A DNA stretch of 64,000 bases from Rhododendron vialii (GCF_030253575.1 NC_080569.1:206001-270000); one strand, 5' to 3'; counted from the stretch's first letter, positions 1-12,529 are shown. Numbers and translations are program-made. Notes: generated from the sequence alone by a model not told the origin.

Positions 1-1693
1 CCCCTATTGCTCCACCTTCTCCTCCCATTGCTCTTCGTAAAGGTATTCGCACTTGTACTATCTCTCATCCTATTGCTAAATTTGTATCCTATGATCATCT
101 GTCCCCCACCCTTCGTGCTTTTACTGCCTCTGTTTCCTCTATCTTTGTTCCTAAATCTGTTCAGAAGGCCTTGTCTATTTCTGAGTGGCGGACAGCTATG
201 GAGGAAGAGATCTCTGCACTCCATGATAATGGGACTTAAGAGTTGGTTCCTCTACCCTTTGGCAAATCCACTGTGGGGTGCCGCTGGGTATTCACTGTGA
301 AATATCATCCTAATGGGTCTGTTGAGCGTTACAAAGCTCGCCTTGTTGCTAAAGGCTACACCCAGACTTATGATGTTGACTCTGCTGAAACCTTTTCCCT
401 GGTTGCAAAGCTTGGTTCTGTTCGTCTCCTTATTTCTCTTGCAGCCAACCTTTGCTGGCCCTTATTTCAATTGGATGTCAAGAATGCGTTTTTACATGGC
501 AATCTTCTTGAGGAGGTTTATATGGAGCAACCACCTGGGTTTGTTGCTCAGGGGGAGCGTTCTCAGGTATGTCGTCTTCGTAAAGCTCTTTACGGGCTTA
601 AACAGTCTCCCAGGGCCTGGTTTGGAAAGTTCAGTGATACAGTTTTGAAATTTGGTATGCATCGATGTCAGTCTGATCATTCTGTTTTCTCTCTCACATC
701 TCCTCGAGGCAAAGTGTTATTGATTGTGTATGTCGATGATATTATTATTACGGGGTGATGACCAGAGAGGTATTGATGCGTTGAACGTCTTTCTGCAGAG
801 TCAATTTCATACTAAAGACTTGGGTAGATTGCGATACTTTTTAGGTATCGAGGTGGCACGATCTAAAGATGGTATTAGTTTATCACAAAGGGAATATGTG
901 CTGGATATCTTAGATGAGACTGGTTTGTTGGGGACGAAACCTGTCGATACCCCTATGGATCCTAATGTCAAACTATGCATTGATCAGGGGGAGGCACTGT
1001 CTAGTCCTGATCAATATCGTCGTTTGGTTGGTAAACTGAATTATCTCACTATTACACGTCCTGATATTTCATTTGCAGTGAGTATCGTGAGTCAGTTTAT
1101 GTCTGCTCCTCGTGTGCCACATTGGGAGGCTGTTCTTAGAATTGTCAAGTATCTCAAGTCTCATCCTGGACGTGGTCTATTTTATAGAGCTAATGGTCAT
1201 TTGCGTATTGAGGCCTTCACTGATTCTGATTGGGCAGGAGGCCCGTCTAACAAGAGGTCAACCACTGGATATTGTGTTTTTCTTGGTGGCAATCTTGTTA
1301 ATTGGAAGAGTAAGAAACAGACCGTGGTTGCACGGTCTAGTGCAGAGGCAGAATATAGAGCCATGGCTCACACCACATGTGAGATTGTGTGGGTGCGATC
1401 TTTTCTTGAGGAGATAGGATTCCATGTGCAATTGCCTATGAATTTGTATTGTGATAACCAAGCAGCAATTCACATTGCATCCAACCCTGTATTTCATGAG
1501 CGGACTAAGCATATCGAAGTTGATTGTCATCTGGTGCGAAAGAAGTTGACTGGTGGTGTTATAGCAACTCCTTTCGTGTCTACAAGTGCTCAATTGGCTG
1601 ACATATTCACCAAGTCATTGTTTAAACCCCGGTTGGAGATGTTATGTGACAAGCTGGGTTTGTGTGATATCTATTTCCCAGCTTGAGGGGGAG
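1..1693 (+). mobile_element. Ty1/copia retrotransposon remnant: reverse transcriptase and RNase H region
   Basis: This is a fossil LTR retrotransposon of the Ty1/copia superfamily, entering from the left edge. The region around 240-760 translates to the copia reverse transcriptase core (a LDVKNAFLHG block and a YVDD catalytic box). The region around 760-1680 gives the rest of the RT and the RNase H domain (SDWAG, RSSAEAEYRA and a KHIEVDCH block), ending with the usual ADIFTKSL tail of copia Pol. The reading frame is interrupted in a few places, so the copy is broken. A polypurine tract (GAGGGGGAG, about 1685-1693) precedes the LTR. Gag, protease and integrase lie beyond the window or are lost. 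It lies opposite to the neighbouring SECA1 gene. Identity of the family is very sure; age cannot be estimated without the 5' LTR. Confidence 0.93.
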
Positions 1694-1848
1694 TGTTGGA
1701 ATACTAGTATACTCATATACTAGTATATTGTGTTTAGTCCCACATTGCTTATTTACATTATGTAATGAACTATCTCCTTATATAAATAAATGATTATGTG
1801 TGAAGGTAAACATTACCTTACACACTTTTTCCTCTCCAAACAACAACA
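1694..1848 (+). mobile_element. Putative 3' LTR of the copia remnant
   Basis: The sequence begins with TGTTGGAATAC directly after the polypurine tract, as copia LTRs do, and carries a TATA-like stretch (TATATAAATA, about 1780-1790). A plausible right end is the ...CAACAACA run near 1848, giving a short LTR of about 155 bp. The end is a guess because the 5' LTR is outside the window and no target duplication can be compared. Confidence 0.6.
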
Positions 1849-2060
1849 TGGACCTATAATGTGAAGTAGACATCAGAGCACATCCAATTTGCATGTGGGC
1901 TCACAAAAAGTCTTGAGGATTGACCTAGGATTCCGCATATAGATATTACACATATACGCATTAATGTGCATGCATTTCATGTTTTCCTTACATCAGGAAA
2001 TATCTCCCAAAACAGTGCAAGGGAAAGACTCAAAAACCAAACCTACAGGATAGAAAGGTA

Positions 2061-2307
2061 CTCCCTCCGTCCCAAAATAAGTGTCCTTTTTTGGCAGTCG
2101 TGCCATTTACAAAATTTCTTATATTTTTCAACGTATAATGTTTTTCAAGATTTTTAAAATTTTGTATGATAGAACTAATTAAGATCTATCAAACAATATC
2201 CATATTGCATGTAAAAAACATTATAGATAAAAAGATATAAACAATATTTTGAGACCTCCCAAATAGTGAAAAGGGACACTTAATTTGGGACTGAGGGACT
2301 GAGGGAG
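2061..2307. mobile_element. Stowaway-like MITE (Tc1/mariner)
   Basis: The element is bounded by the inverted repeats CTCCCTCCGTCCCAAAATAAG and its complement near 2290-2307, flanked on both sides by the dinucleotide TA (2059-2060, 2308-2309). The right end carries a small internal duplication (GGGACTGA GGGACTGA). At 247 bp and with no coding capacity it fits a Stowaway MITE. It lies between the last visible SECA1 exon and the copia LTR. Confidence 0.85.
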
Positions 2308-2562
2308 TATATGACTACTACTATAACCTGTAGGTTCTATTCATGTGTATTACTATATCAAGCTCGAAGAATATCATGGTAACTTTTTCTATATATTATT
2401 TTTCATGCGCTTGTTTTTTCTTCTTTTTTTCTCCTAGCATTTTCTTTTGTTTTACGGAAGTGGAAAGTGTGACTGTGTGTGTTGGGGGTGGCGGGATGAT
2501 ACCTTAGCAGATGCTGAATGAGCAACAAAAAATTGCTAACAATTGAAGAAGATAGATGATAC

Positions 2563-5500
2563 CTTGGCATCAGAATCTCACGAAGCTTCAATCTTGCCAT
2601 AAATTCTGCATTACCACCAAGGATTATATCTGTGCCACGACCAGCCATATTGGTTGCTATTGTAACTGCTGCAAGACGACCACTCTGTGCTACAATTTCA
2701 GCTTCTCTCTCCACATTCTCTGGTTTGGCATTGAGAACCTTTACGCAAACATTGATCAAAATCTTTTCAAATTTGGGAGAGTTGATAATAATGGAGAAGA
2801 TTTATCATGTAAGACACTGATCACGACCAAAGTTTTCCAAGGAGTGAAATTTCTACCCTAAAGAAAATACTATTACAAGGCAAATTGTTTAAAAGCCCTA
2901 CCTCATGAGGGATCCCAGCTTCACGCAACTGTTCTGATAATGCATCACTCTGCTCGACGCTTGTTGTGCCAACAAGCACCGGGCGACCTGTTTTGTGCAT
3001 TCTAGAAATTTCCACCAAAACTGCCCGCCATTTTCCTGTAGTTGCCCTGAACACCACGTCAGACTCATCCTGAGAAATAAGTTGAAGGAATGAGGAGATC
3101 TGATAAGCATTAAAGACACAAGTGATTGTCTGCGTTCACGTTCTTCTTTTAATAAGGACATATTGGTGTGCATGTACACTTGTACGCAATATATAGTACA
3201 TCTTACTTTATCTAGATTAAAGAGAAATGCTTATTTAACTCACAAATCTGGTTCTCCATTTTTCTCTCACTCGCAGGTTTGTGTGAGCTAGGTTGCAAAA
3301 AGCCAAAAAGTTACATGTAGGACACAGAAATATATGCTTCATATGTCCATGGCAAATTGTATCCTGTAGGCTGTATCTACTGAAAATTCCGTGCCAGCGT
3401 GTCAGAATCTTGCCCTTGCTACTTGGGTCAAGCGTGCAGTGCTGCTTTTTTTTGAACGGCAAGCGTGCAGTGTTTCATGTCAAATAAATTGTTCACCCCA
3501 CCTTTCTTATCATGGTTTTGTTTGTAGGCACTATTGTCACTTTCAGCTTGTATATACTCTCAAATTCAGCACTCTCAGTTGCTGCAGTGCCAGTCATCCC
3601 ACAAAGTTTCGGAAACTATAACAGACATCGCAGCCAAACATTAGCAACGTTAAAAAAAAAAAGAATGGGTTTCTAAAGTCCTCTCTTCTAATCTGGAAGC
3701 AGTTCCAACCTGGAGAAAAAAGTTTTGATAACTTATAGACGCCAAGGTAACAGTTTCATTCTGAATGGGTAAGCTTTCTTTTGCTTCAACTGCCTGGTGG
3801 AGCCCGTCACTCCAACGCCTCCCCTGCCATACAAGAAAACAACTGTAACAGTTAGGCAATTGAGAAATCTACTTCCATGCCTCCTATTTATCACCAAAAA
3901 CCGGTACATCTGCCATGTGTGATCCTATCATGCAGATAGAAAAAAAAATGTTGCACAGAGAGCGTGAGAGACGAGGAGTCGAGAACAATAAAGAGAAAAC
4001 TAACTGCTCTGTCCGGCCTTTTTTACACAAATTCTGCTATCAACAGCTAACTGAACTTGTCCCAACGGAACGACTGAAAAAAAACTTTGGTCTGGTAACT
4101 GAAGCGGGGATCAAGCTAGTAACCAGACCAGGATGTGAGCTGGATAAGCTCATTGTTTCTTATCTTACAAACACAATAATGCTGGATAACAAAAAGCTTT
4201 TTTCAAATTGAATTCTGTAAAGAAGTATTCCTATGGGAGATTACAAAATACAGACCCACTCCTTCCCTTCTTTTTCTGCCGATTAACATTTTCTACAAAT
4301 ATACAGTTTTGCCCTTCCTTGGAGAACGTCTATGAACTCCAGAAAATATGGATAGTTGCATTGAAAATCTTCAAGCTGAAATCACTTGGTATAAGCAAGG
4401 GTTGGCAAAAATAACTCAAAGATGCAATTCATGCACAATTAGATGAACAAGAAAAAGAAGGGAACAAACTTAGAAAAAGAGAGGCTTTTAAACATTATAC
4501 AGGAGAAAAACGGGAGTAGAAGAGTTAAATGAGTACCTATTTCTTTGACCTCTTCTTAATCACAAGATAATTGTTGATGTTGTAGAATCATATACTCCCT
4601 CCGTTCCTAATTGATAGTCCCTCATTTTATTTTGGGATGTTCCAAAATGATTGTCCCTTTCCAAAAATAGAAGTAGAAATGTGATAAAATTCCAAAAGTG
4701 CCCTCATGTGAATACAAATGGTGCAAAATAGGTAGAATATAGGGGTAATGGAGGAAAGTAGGTGTAATGATTACATGTCCCCCAAAAAAGTTGGAATTCC
4801 TAAGAGGGACTCTCATTTAGGAACGGAGGGAGTACTATTTTTGTTTTTCGGCATCCAAAATAAATATCCACTTTAGTCCATCGATAACTCCACTTAATGA
4901 TTCTTTTGTAGTTATTTGCCTACCATATGATGTAGGCTATCAGTGGTTTTTCATTTTTTGAAACATAAAAAATTTATTGAAACAAAACAAGGAATACAAT
5001 TGTCTAGAAGGGAAAATCCGTCAAGATTTCAAAGCTCAAGGAGCTAAAGAGAAACAAAACTCCCCGCAGATAGTAAATCATGTCTAGCCAAGCTATCTGA
5101 ATGTAGTTGTGAAGGTTTCCACTAAACTTGCCTATTCACCATCCAAAGGTATTTTGGTTAAGACATAGAGATGAATTTTGGAAACCAGACAAGTTTATGC
5201 CAAGGGACAATAGGAGAGTGAGTGAGGTCTTAAAGGTGATCAATGATTGTATTTGATAGAGATTGGCTTGCGAAAATGCAACAAAAGAAATGGGTTTTCT
5301 TCTTATTGAACTGAAATGGGTTACAATTGAATGGAAAGAGAAGAATTACAGTAGAGGAGAAGAGAGAGAGAGTGAGAAGAAAAGAAGAAGAGAGGGAACA
5401 ACAAACTCTGCACACACATCTCCTCTATGGTACTGCCCTTATATCCCCTTAACAGAATAACCGACACACTGACCTAACAAACACCACTTCCGAATTACAC

Positions 5501-8500
5501 ATAAGACCCTGAATACAAACTACCATTGCAATTAAACCGCTATGCTTATCAGTATTGGAGGCAAAAAAGAGGATGAACTGACATTAGAGGGTAAACCGGG
5601 CAAAACAAAAAGGATTGGTAGTGATGGAGGCAACCAGCAAATATAAGGAAGGAGATCAACATTTAGCTGCAATTAATAAATCATGTGGTCGGCATGTCCA
5701 CGACTCATGCTAAACCCCAACGGTAATTTAATGACCTAATGTCGCTCATGTTTATGTATGATAAGAAGACAAATGCTAACAACTTGCCATGGAGCCATTA
5801 CAACTTACAACAAGAAGTAAGACAATCATAACGATTAAGACATACTCTCAAGTGTTAGCACAAAGCATATGTGAGTTGTGAGGCTGCCAATGCAGTGAGA
5901 TTATTGGTAATACAGTTGTTTATCAACTCGAGAATCAGGATTTCACTGGAATCTGGAAATGGCTTCAGCATGCAATTGGCAATAACTAAGATAAACAACA
6001 GAGAAACACCCGCTGATAAGGGTACAAGCAAAGGGTAACTTTATTACCTCACCAGTTCACTGTAAAGATTGTGGTTCTAGAGGTGAAGTTGTGCTCTCAA
6101 AATTGGGCTACACAGGTTGGTCAAGAAAAAAAAAAAAGGTTTCCACCCAAGTACACAAATAAGCTAAACAGAATCACCTGCATAACTCGACCAGTGAACT
6201 CATCCACAATGAGGACCTCCATGCCACGGATAATATAGTTCACATCTTTAAGAAAGAGTTCTTTTGCCTTAATGGCATTCAGAACATATGATGCCCATTG
6301 TTCCCGGGGATCGTACAAATCTTTTACATCCAGAATTTCCTCAGCATCTGCATAACCCTGTTCTGTAAGTAACACGGTTTTCTGCCTCTCATCAACCTGC
6401 AAGAGCAGTCCTGGTAAGGAAAAGAATAACAAGGTTGCTTCTGATCGGTCACCACAAAAAAACTAGGCAATAACATCTTGCCTGTGCATAAAACAAGACT
6501 TTCGGTCTTAAGATTTAGAGTCAATGATTTCGAAATATATCTTGTCGTAATACACTAACATAAGCAACTCCAAGCTCCGAAGGGTAACAATAATTATTAC
6601 AAACTGCAATGAAGATTACTAGCTGGTAGCCACCCTCACAGTGCACAATAAACCATGTGAGAGCCAATAATACAGGTTGAACAAGTTGATAAGTTGCTCC
6701 TTGTACACCAGAGATAAATAAAGCTAAAGAACAGAGATATAAGTTTGAAATGGTTAATAGATAACTGTGTCGTAGAATGGCCCTCCCAAATAAAAAGACA
6801 CCATTTTGCATGCCAAATAAAAGAACTTTTGCTGTACAATGTTCAAAATTAAACAAGAACTAAATTAATCACTAAATCCAATGACAAGTTTACTTTGCTT
6901 ACAGTGTAATGTATATCGCGTTCAAACGCAGCAGCTATCTTAGCAGCTTTGTAGTAACGCTCACTTGGTTTTTCAGCAGGTCCTGATATGATAAGTGGAG
7001 TTCTTGCCTCATCAATAAGGATGGAATCAACCTCATCAATTACGCAGTAGTTGAAACCCCTCAAAACAAGCTCATCAACACTCTGGAGACCAGAAGTACA
7101 GTAAACTCAGATGATCTATATTGAGCAAGAGCTTGAAGGATGAAATAGAAAAAGAAACAGTGGTGATTATAATAATATCCTGTAGAACTGAAATTACTTT
7201 CCGTGGCAAGATTGTCTCTCAAGTAATCAAATCCAAGCTCGCTATTGGTGACATATGTAATGTCAGATAAGTAATTTTCCCTCCTTTGTTCGCTTGTCAT
7301 ATTCTCTGCCCAAATAAGTAGCCAATTATTAGAGCATAGTTACAAAATTAAGAGGCGAGCATCTACCATCAGGATGAATATCTCAATACAAACTAACCCG
7401 ATCAGGACATACAGAATGTATTGAACCACATTATCGAAAAATCACTAAAGAAAGTTAAGCTATCACCTTGCAGACTAAAATTTAGTGGCACACAATCAAC
7501 TGAACCGTGAAAGTACGCAATTTTGTTACTCGAGCACTTGGGTTTTGTGGCAATACATTATACTCTGCATCGAAGGGAGGTCCAGGGTACAGTAAGGAGA
7601 TAAGCACCTTGGGATAGGTAAAAATGTAAACCTTATGATGGGATAAACTTAAGCTGAGGCAGGCAACTCAAGGAAAAACTGAAAAATGGATAACGTGATA
7701 TGCGAAAATTCTCATCCAGGAACAGCCTGGTGAGGAAAATTCTCATAAAATACCTTTTTATTAAAGCTGCCATTGTATTGTGAATGGGGAGGTTTGGTAC
7801 GAATTGAATTTCATAGTACCAAACCGCTACGAGCGGCAGTCCGGTTCTTTCTGATGGTTTCAGTAATTCAAAATAGGTATTCATTAGATGGGAAATGCAG
7901 GTAGATTCCTTAGATTGTGATGTGGGAAGCACCTTTCCACCTCCTTCACTGGAATATCACGTCCTAAAGAATCCCTATACGAAAGTCCATTCAGAAACAC
8001 CTCCGAATTCCACAACTGCTATCCAGAGTCCTCTAAACATGCTAATAATCTTGCATGCTCAACAGATTCTCTTTCTTCAGGATTTCAACTTTGGTATCAA
8101 TAAACATGCCTCTAAATAAGAAGATTACAATAGACAAGGTAAACACGAATAGACAAGGTAGACACGAAGCACAAAGCTTTTAAGTGCATAGGTACGAGAG
8201 GAAAGTAATTCATTTGTATCTTGCACCTAGCATCTCAGCCAAGAACAGATTATGGCTCCAACTTGGGAAAGGGAACCTAAAAATAGAGCAAAGCCGAAAC
8301 AGGTTTCATATTTACAAATAAAATATCACGAGCCTATTGTATGTAAGTCTAAACTACCAAGTACAGGACAATTTTAGCAGATGCAAGGTAATAAGTTCAT
8401 TGATTGGTATGTTGAATTGAAGGCAAAGAGCGTGAAATACAAAGCTACAAGCTTGCAAACTATCAACCCGAATGAATAACAGTGAGCCTAAAATCCATCT

Positions 8501-10384
8501 GAAAAGGGATGATAAGATAATTGATAACAAAAGAATGAACCATACGTTGGATTAGGCCAACCTTCAATCCAAGAAACCGGGGTACTTGACCAACCCATTC
8601 ACAGTCTCTCCGTGCCAGATAATCATTGACAGTGACCACATGAACTCCTTTTCCAGCTAATGCATTCAAATAAGCTGGCAAAATAGCAACCAGTGTTTTC
8701 CCTTCTCCAGTCCTCATTTCAGCTATCTCTCCCTTGTGAAGAACCATTCCACCTAAATGACCAAACGTTGCGCAAAAAAAGATTTCAATAATTGAATGTC
8801 TCGAACACTGTGTTAGGAGACAAGATAAAAACCACTTTGAGAACAACAGTTCTGGTGTTCAACACAAGCATAACAAGACGGCCAAATATCTTTCGGGAAA
8901 AAAAAAGTATTCGTATAATCTGGTAGTATAAAGATTAATGGTTTCATAACAAGGCAGCGGGGAACAAAACTGATAAAAGAAAAAAGAAAAAATTCTCAAC
9001 AACTCTGTTTACAAAAATAAATTCGACTTGTTTCAGAGCATCCACTAATGATTGATGAAAGAAGTATCCTGCATAGTTCAATCCAAATTTACTGCCCATC
9101 AGTAAGTTCTTCTTGCTCTTGTTGCCTGCCCCTCCATCTTACACCGCAGGCGGGATGCTACCCTTGCTTTCTGAAACCAACTATGTCAACATATTTCACC
9201 ACCATTTCACCAGGTTCTTTTTCCATCTCCTGGCTGAGTGCGCCACATTTCCAAGCTTTTTTCCATGCCCTATTTAGAAAAAGAAAGCAACTGACTACAT
9301 AGATAAAGGAATTTAACAGGACAATTTACCTATCAGCTGCACATCGAAAGGTCGAAGGCCTAGGACCCTTTTTGAAGCCTCTCTCACGACAGCAAATGCC
9401 TCCTGCAAAAATTTCAATCATGATGAAGATTGACATAAAAGAACAAGCAGACGAAAAATAGGGTTATAGGATTCTGAAGCCAGATTCCTCAATGGAGAGT
9501 ACCATAGAAATTCTTATCATATCCAAATAACAGATTCACTGTTCTTCCTGGTGCTGCATACCCAATGTTCCTCTAACATAGAAAGAGTGAAACTAAAACA
9601 GGTCAAGTTATTAATATTCACCAGCCAGCAATCAAAGTTCTCATTCAATTTTCTTAATTGTTTGAATCACCAGAAAAAATCTCCACAGGGAGTATCCATC
9701 TTTCCCTTCTAAATTCAATATTCTAGATGATGCCGACTAGCTTTAGATCCACGGGAACAATTCCAAATCTATATTTTTTCCCAGAGGATTATTGAGCATT
9801 AGTTCCAATTGGTGTAGAACTTGATGATACACCATTAAATCAAGGCGTGAGCTTAAACCATAAGTGACAATGTAACGATTCTTAAAGCAATTTTGAAACC
9901 CAAATGCAAGCATACATGATGGAGGAATAAATAGGGTTAAGTTAAGAGGAAGAAAGAAGAGGAAGGAGGGGGGGCATACAGGTAAAAGAGAGTCCAAAGA
10001 ATCACCAAGGCGGACACGTTCCTTGAAAAAGGAAGTCTTTTCCCTCAATTCGGAATCAGAGAGGGTTGACATCTTGGATTCGAAGGAGTTGATGAGCGAA
10101 ACATTTTGAGAGTAAAGCTTCCTGGTGGACTCCCCAGTGTCAGTGCCCTTGAGGAACATTCCACCCAGCAGCCCTCCCAACGATGCCATCACCGGACGAC
10201 ACAAGAATAACGACGATGGCCGCCTTGTTCTTAATCCTGTTAATCTCGGAGTGGTTTCGTCCATCAGCTGCTTTGGAAGAAAAGGTTCCCATCTTCGGCT
10301 GGCGGGAGGCCTCCTAAATGTTGTGGTGCTGCTGCAAATGTAATTTAGCGGCAGCGACTCAAAGGAAGTTGCCACCGCCACCAT
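2563..10384 (-). CDS. SECA1: Chloroplast protein translocase ATPase SecA (SECA1), 5' ten coding exons only
   Basis: This encodes the thylakoid/stromal SecA motor that drives proteins through the SecYE channel. Exons in coding order: 10384-9980, 9402-9330, 8752-8546, 7305-7202, 7082-6903, 6396-6178, 3823-3710, 3615-3502, 3069-2902, 2738-2563, giving 586 residues that stay in frame. Residues 1-65 look like a plastid transit peptide before the typical [10 protein letters not shown] start. Walker A GEGKT is at 175-179, the DEVD box at 279-282, and [10 protein letters not shown] of the second helicase fold at 557-566. The preprotein-crosslinking domain (around 264-400) is present. Known SECA1 proteins are about 1,020 residues; the remaining helical scaffold and C-terminal tail are not in the window, and the last exon ends at a normal donor (phase 2) facing a MITE and the copia LTR. 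The exon 4 donor reads GA instead of GT (7201-7200). It is either an intact gene with a huge retroelement-bearing intron or a decaying copy. Identity is very sure. Confidence 0.93.
3824..6177 (-). other. SECA1 intron 6 (2.35 kb, enlarged by insertions)
   Basis: This is the longest visible SECA1 intron, between the exon ending in ...GRVMQ and the exon starting GRRWSDG. It contains a Stowaway MITE (4595-4832) and, near 4960-5170, a stretch resembling the antisense 3' tail of a LINE (T-rich start followed by TTTATTGAAACAAAACAAGG). I see no other coding sequence in it. Confidence 0.75.
4595..4832. mobile_element. Stowaway-like MITE in SECA1 intron 6
   Basis: It has near-perfect terminal inverted repeats CTCCCTCCGTTCCTAA / TTAGGAACGGAGGGAG and a TA target duplication at both sides (4593-4594, 4833-4834). 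The length is 238 bp and there is no coding capacity. The good match of the two ends suggests a fairly recent insertion. Confidence 0.9.
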
Positions 10385-10807
10385 CCCAAGGCGGTGGGGG
10401 AAGGGAATGAATGAATAACGCAGATAAGATGTACGACTAACTGTTAACGACTAGATAAAATTCCAAGCAACCAAAAGATCGCTGGTGGGTTGGGCTGAGA
10501 TTACTGTGACTTCCTTTCTTCCGGGTGTATGTATGTATTGTTATTTGAGGTGATGAAAGAGAGAATCCGGACGGAGAGCTTTTGGATTACTACTACTTCT
10601 TCTCGACGTTCTCGTGTCGAGAGAGAGAGACACAACAGATTTATCGCGGGCGGGGGATAAGGTTTCTGGGAGAACTCCACCCCAGCATTCGTTTTCCTAT
10701 TTTGCCTCATTGCCTTTTTAGGCTCTTTTTTATTTCTTACTACTATATACTACCAGGATCCATACTACTATAGTATTCTTCTACATAAAGAAAGTTAATT
10801 CTTAGGA
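10385..10807. promoter_or_regulatory. SECA1 5' flank (promoter and 5' UTR region)
   Basis: These about 420 bp lie directly upstream of the SECA1 start codon. They include a short GA run (around 10619-10630). I could not place a confident TATA box or transcription start, and no other gene is visible. Confidence 0.35.
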
Positions 10808-11091
10808 GGAGCGACTATTCGCAATCCCGTATTTTCTCCCTTAACCTATTATATTTCGGTAAATAGATGTTGAAAACAAAATTATATTTCGGTAATTACA
10901 TGTTGAAATATGTTCAACATTCGGTAAATAACTACCGAACATACATTTTCGGTAAATAGCTGTTGAAAAATATTATATTTCGGTAATTGTATGCTGAAAA
11001 TGTATATCAATTTCGGTAACTAACTGTCGAGTATAATTAGAAATTTTTAACGGACTAAAAGAGAAAATACGGGGTTGCGAATAGTCGCTCC
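10808..11091. mobile_element. Non-autonomous TIR element with internal CGGTAA repeats
   Basis: Ends are inverted repeats of about 35 bp: GGAGCGACTATTCGCAA at the left and TTGCGAATAGTCGCTCC at the right, extending inward through CCCGTATTTTCTC. The interior holds about six degenerate copies of a unit like TTTCGGTAAATAGxTGTTGAA. The flanks share TAATTCT (10797-10803 and 11093-11099), a possible imperfect target duplication. It codes for nothing. Superfamily is uncertain. Confidence 0.75.
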
Positions 11092-12099
11092 CTAATTCTC
11101 CGGTATACTATTCACTCAAGAGTTCCTTAGTTGCGTAATCCTTCAAAACATCAAGCGCTCTTATTGTCAATCCTTGCACTGCGTCAATGCTCGCTCTCAC
11201 AGAACTTAGTAGTTTAAGATGTGTTCTAAAGACGTTTTCACACTCGCATTCGCGCCCCCCTCGTGTGCACACACATCAATTATGTGACTAGTCTTGGTCC
11301 TCCTGGACCTTCTTGTTGACTAACACGGAGTTCATGTAAATGCCCGGTCCGATTACAATGTCGTGTAATAGGTATTGTATGGCTTCTGTCTTACTTTTTT
11401 GGACACATAGATGATATTCTAGAGTGATAATTTTGCTCATACTTCATCTGTTTAGGTTACCTCTCTCTATTTTTTGTTCAATTCCCCATTATGAAAAAAG
11501 TTACAGATCATAGTATAAACATCGTCTGCGTTCACTTCTTTGTTTAGTGCTTTAGATTCTAAGAAGTTAAATATCTGTTGGATGTCATTCCTCAATCAAA
11601 AAGAAAAAGAAAAAAAAGAGAAGTTGTTCAAGCATCTCACATTTGTATTGCTTGTTTTTTTATTTTATCTTGCTTTTCTGTTTTTACGGTTTTTGGCCGA
11701 TGCATTGATCCCTTATGTATTGTGCATATTTTCATTTTGCATGTTTAAGAGATAATTATGAAATTAAGGTAGTCTCCCAAGTCATAAGAATAAAATAAGT
11801 AGTCAGTATTTTGTGTGGTTTTGCACAGCTATTTTAAGTATATTTCTCATCTGTTAATAAACGAGGAAAGTGCAGCACAATGAACAAGTAAACAAGGTTG
11901 AAAAAGTATACCATGTGGGAGTGACAAATTTCCTTCATTTGGTCTCACTCTCTTATATACCAAAACAAAGCAATCATAGCTGTTCCCACAATTGTAAAAA
12001 CTAGAAAAACTGTTACACGCCCAACCTCTAGTAAATCTTGGTTTAAATTGCACCAAGAATCGCGGCAGCAGCAGCACTACTACCAAATGAGATAATTAT
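11092..12099. other. Intergenic stretch with no recognised gene
   Basis: About 1 kb of AT-rich spacer. Short open frames exist (for example around 11540-11755 and 11847-12086), but they are low-complexity, hydrophobic and match nothing I recognise. I see no RNA gene or clear repeat ends here. Confidence 0.5.
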
Positions 12100-12432
12100 G
12101 AGAGGTTTGCTTATATATCCCTTCGACTTTACACAAAAGTTCAACTTAGTTCTTCAAGTTTCAAATTCAACCCGCTTAACCTTCAATTTGCAAATTGATT
12201 TCAATGTCATTCATCAGTTGGCTTCCGTTAATAATTTAGACGGAAAGTGAGCATGTGCCCATCATGTTAGCTTTCCCTAGGGACATATTTGCCCATTTCC
12301 TTCCCTTCCCTTCCTTAGTCCCCATCATCATCAGTCATCACCACAGTCTTCTCTCTTCACTTTCCCCTCCACCGTCCCAATCATCACCAAACCCATTCCC
12401 CTCCCTTCCTAACCAAAACCCATTCCCCCATC

Positions 12433-12529
12433 TCCTCCGCCTCAACCACCCTCAATGGCCGGCCAATTAACCATGTACGGGCCTCCGCCTCAACCACCCT
12501 CATTGGCCGGCCAATTAACCGTGTACGGA
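12433..12529 (+). repeat. 48-bp direct tandem duplication
   Basis: Two adjacent copies of a unit beginning CCTCCGCCTCAACCACCCTC, continuing through GGCCGGCCAATTAACC and ending TGTACGG, with only two or three differences. It lies inside the long-TIR element and contributes to the 3' part of the minus-strand open frame described next. Confidence 0.85.

Noticed and set aside
7-648. Several overlapping plus- and minus-strand frames over the copia pol region
   Set aside because: They are shadows of the retroelement polyprotein region, described as one fossil.
4622-4816. 64-codon frame inside the Stowaway MITE
   Set aside because: It lies wholly within the element and reads through its terminal repeat, so it is chance.
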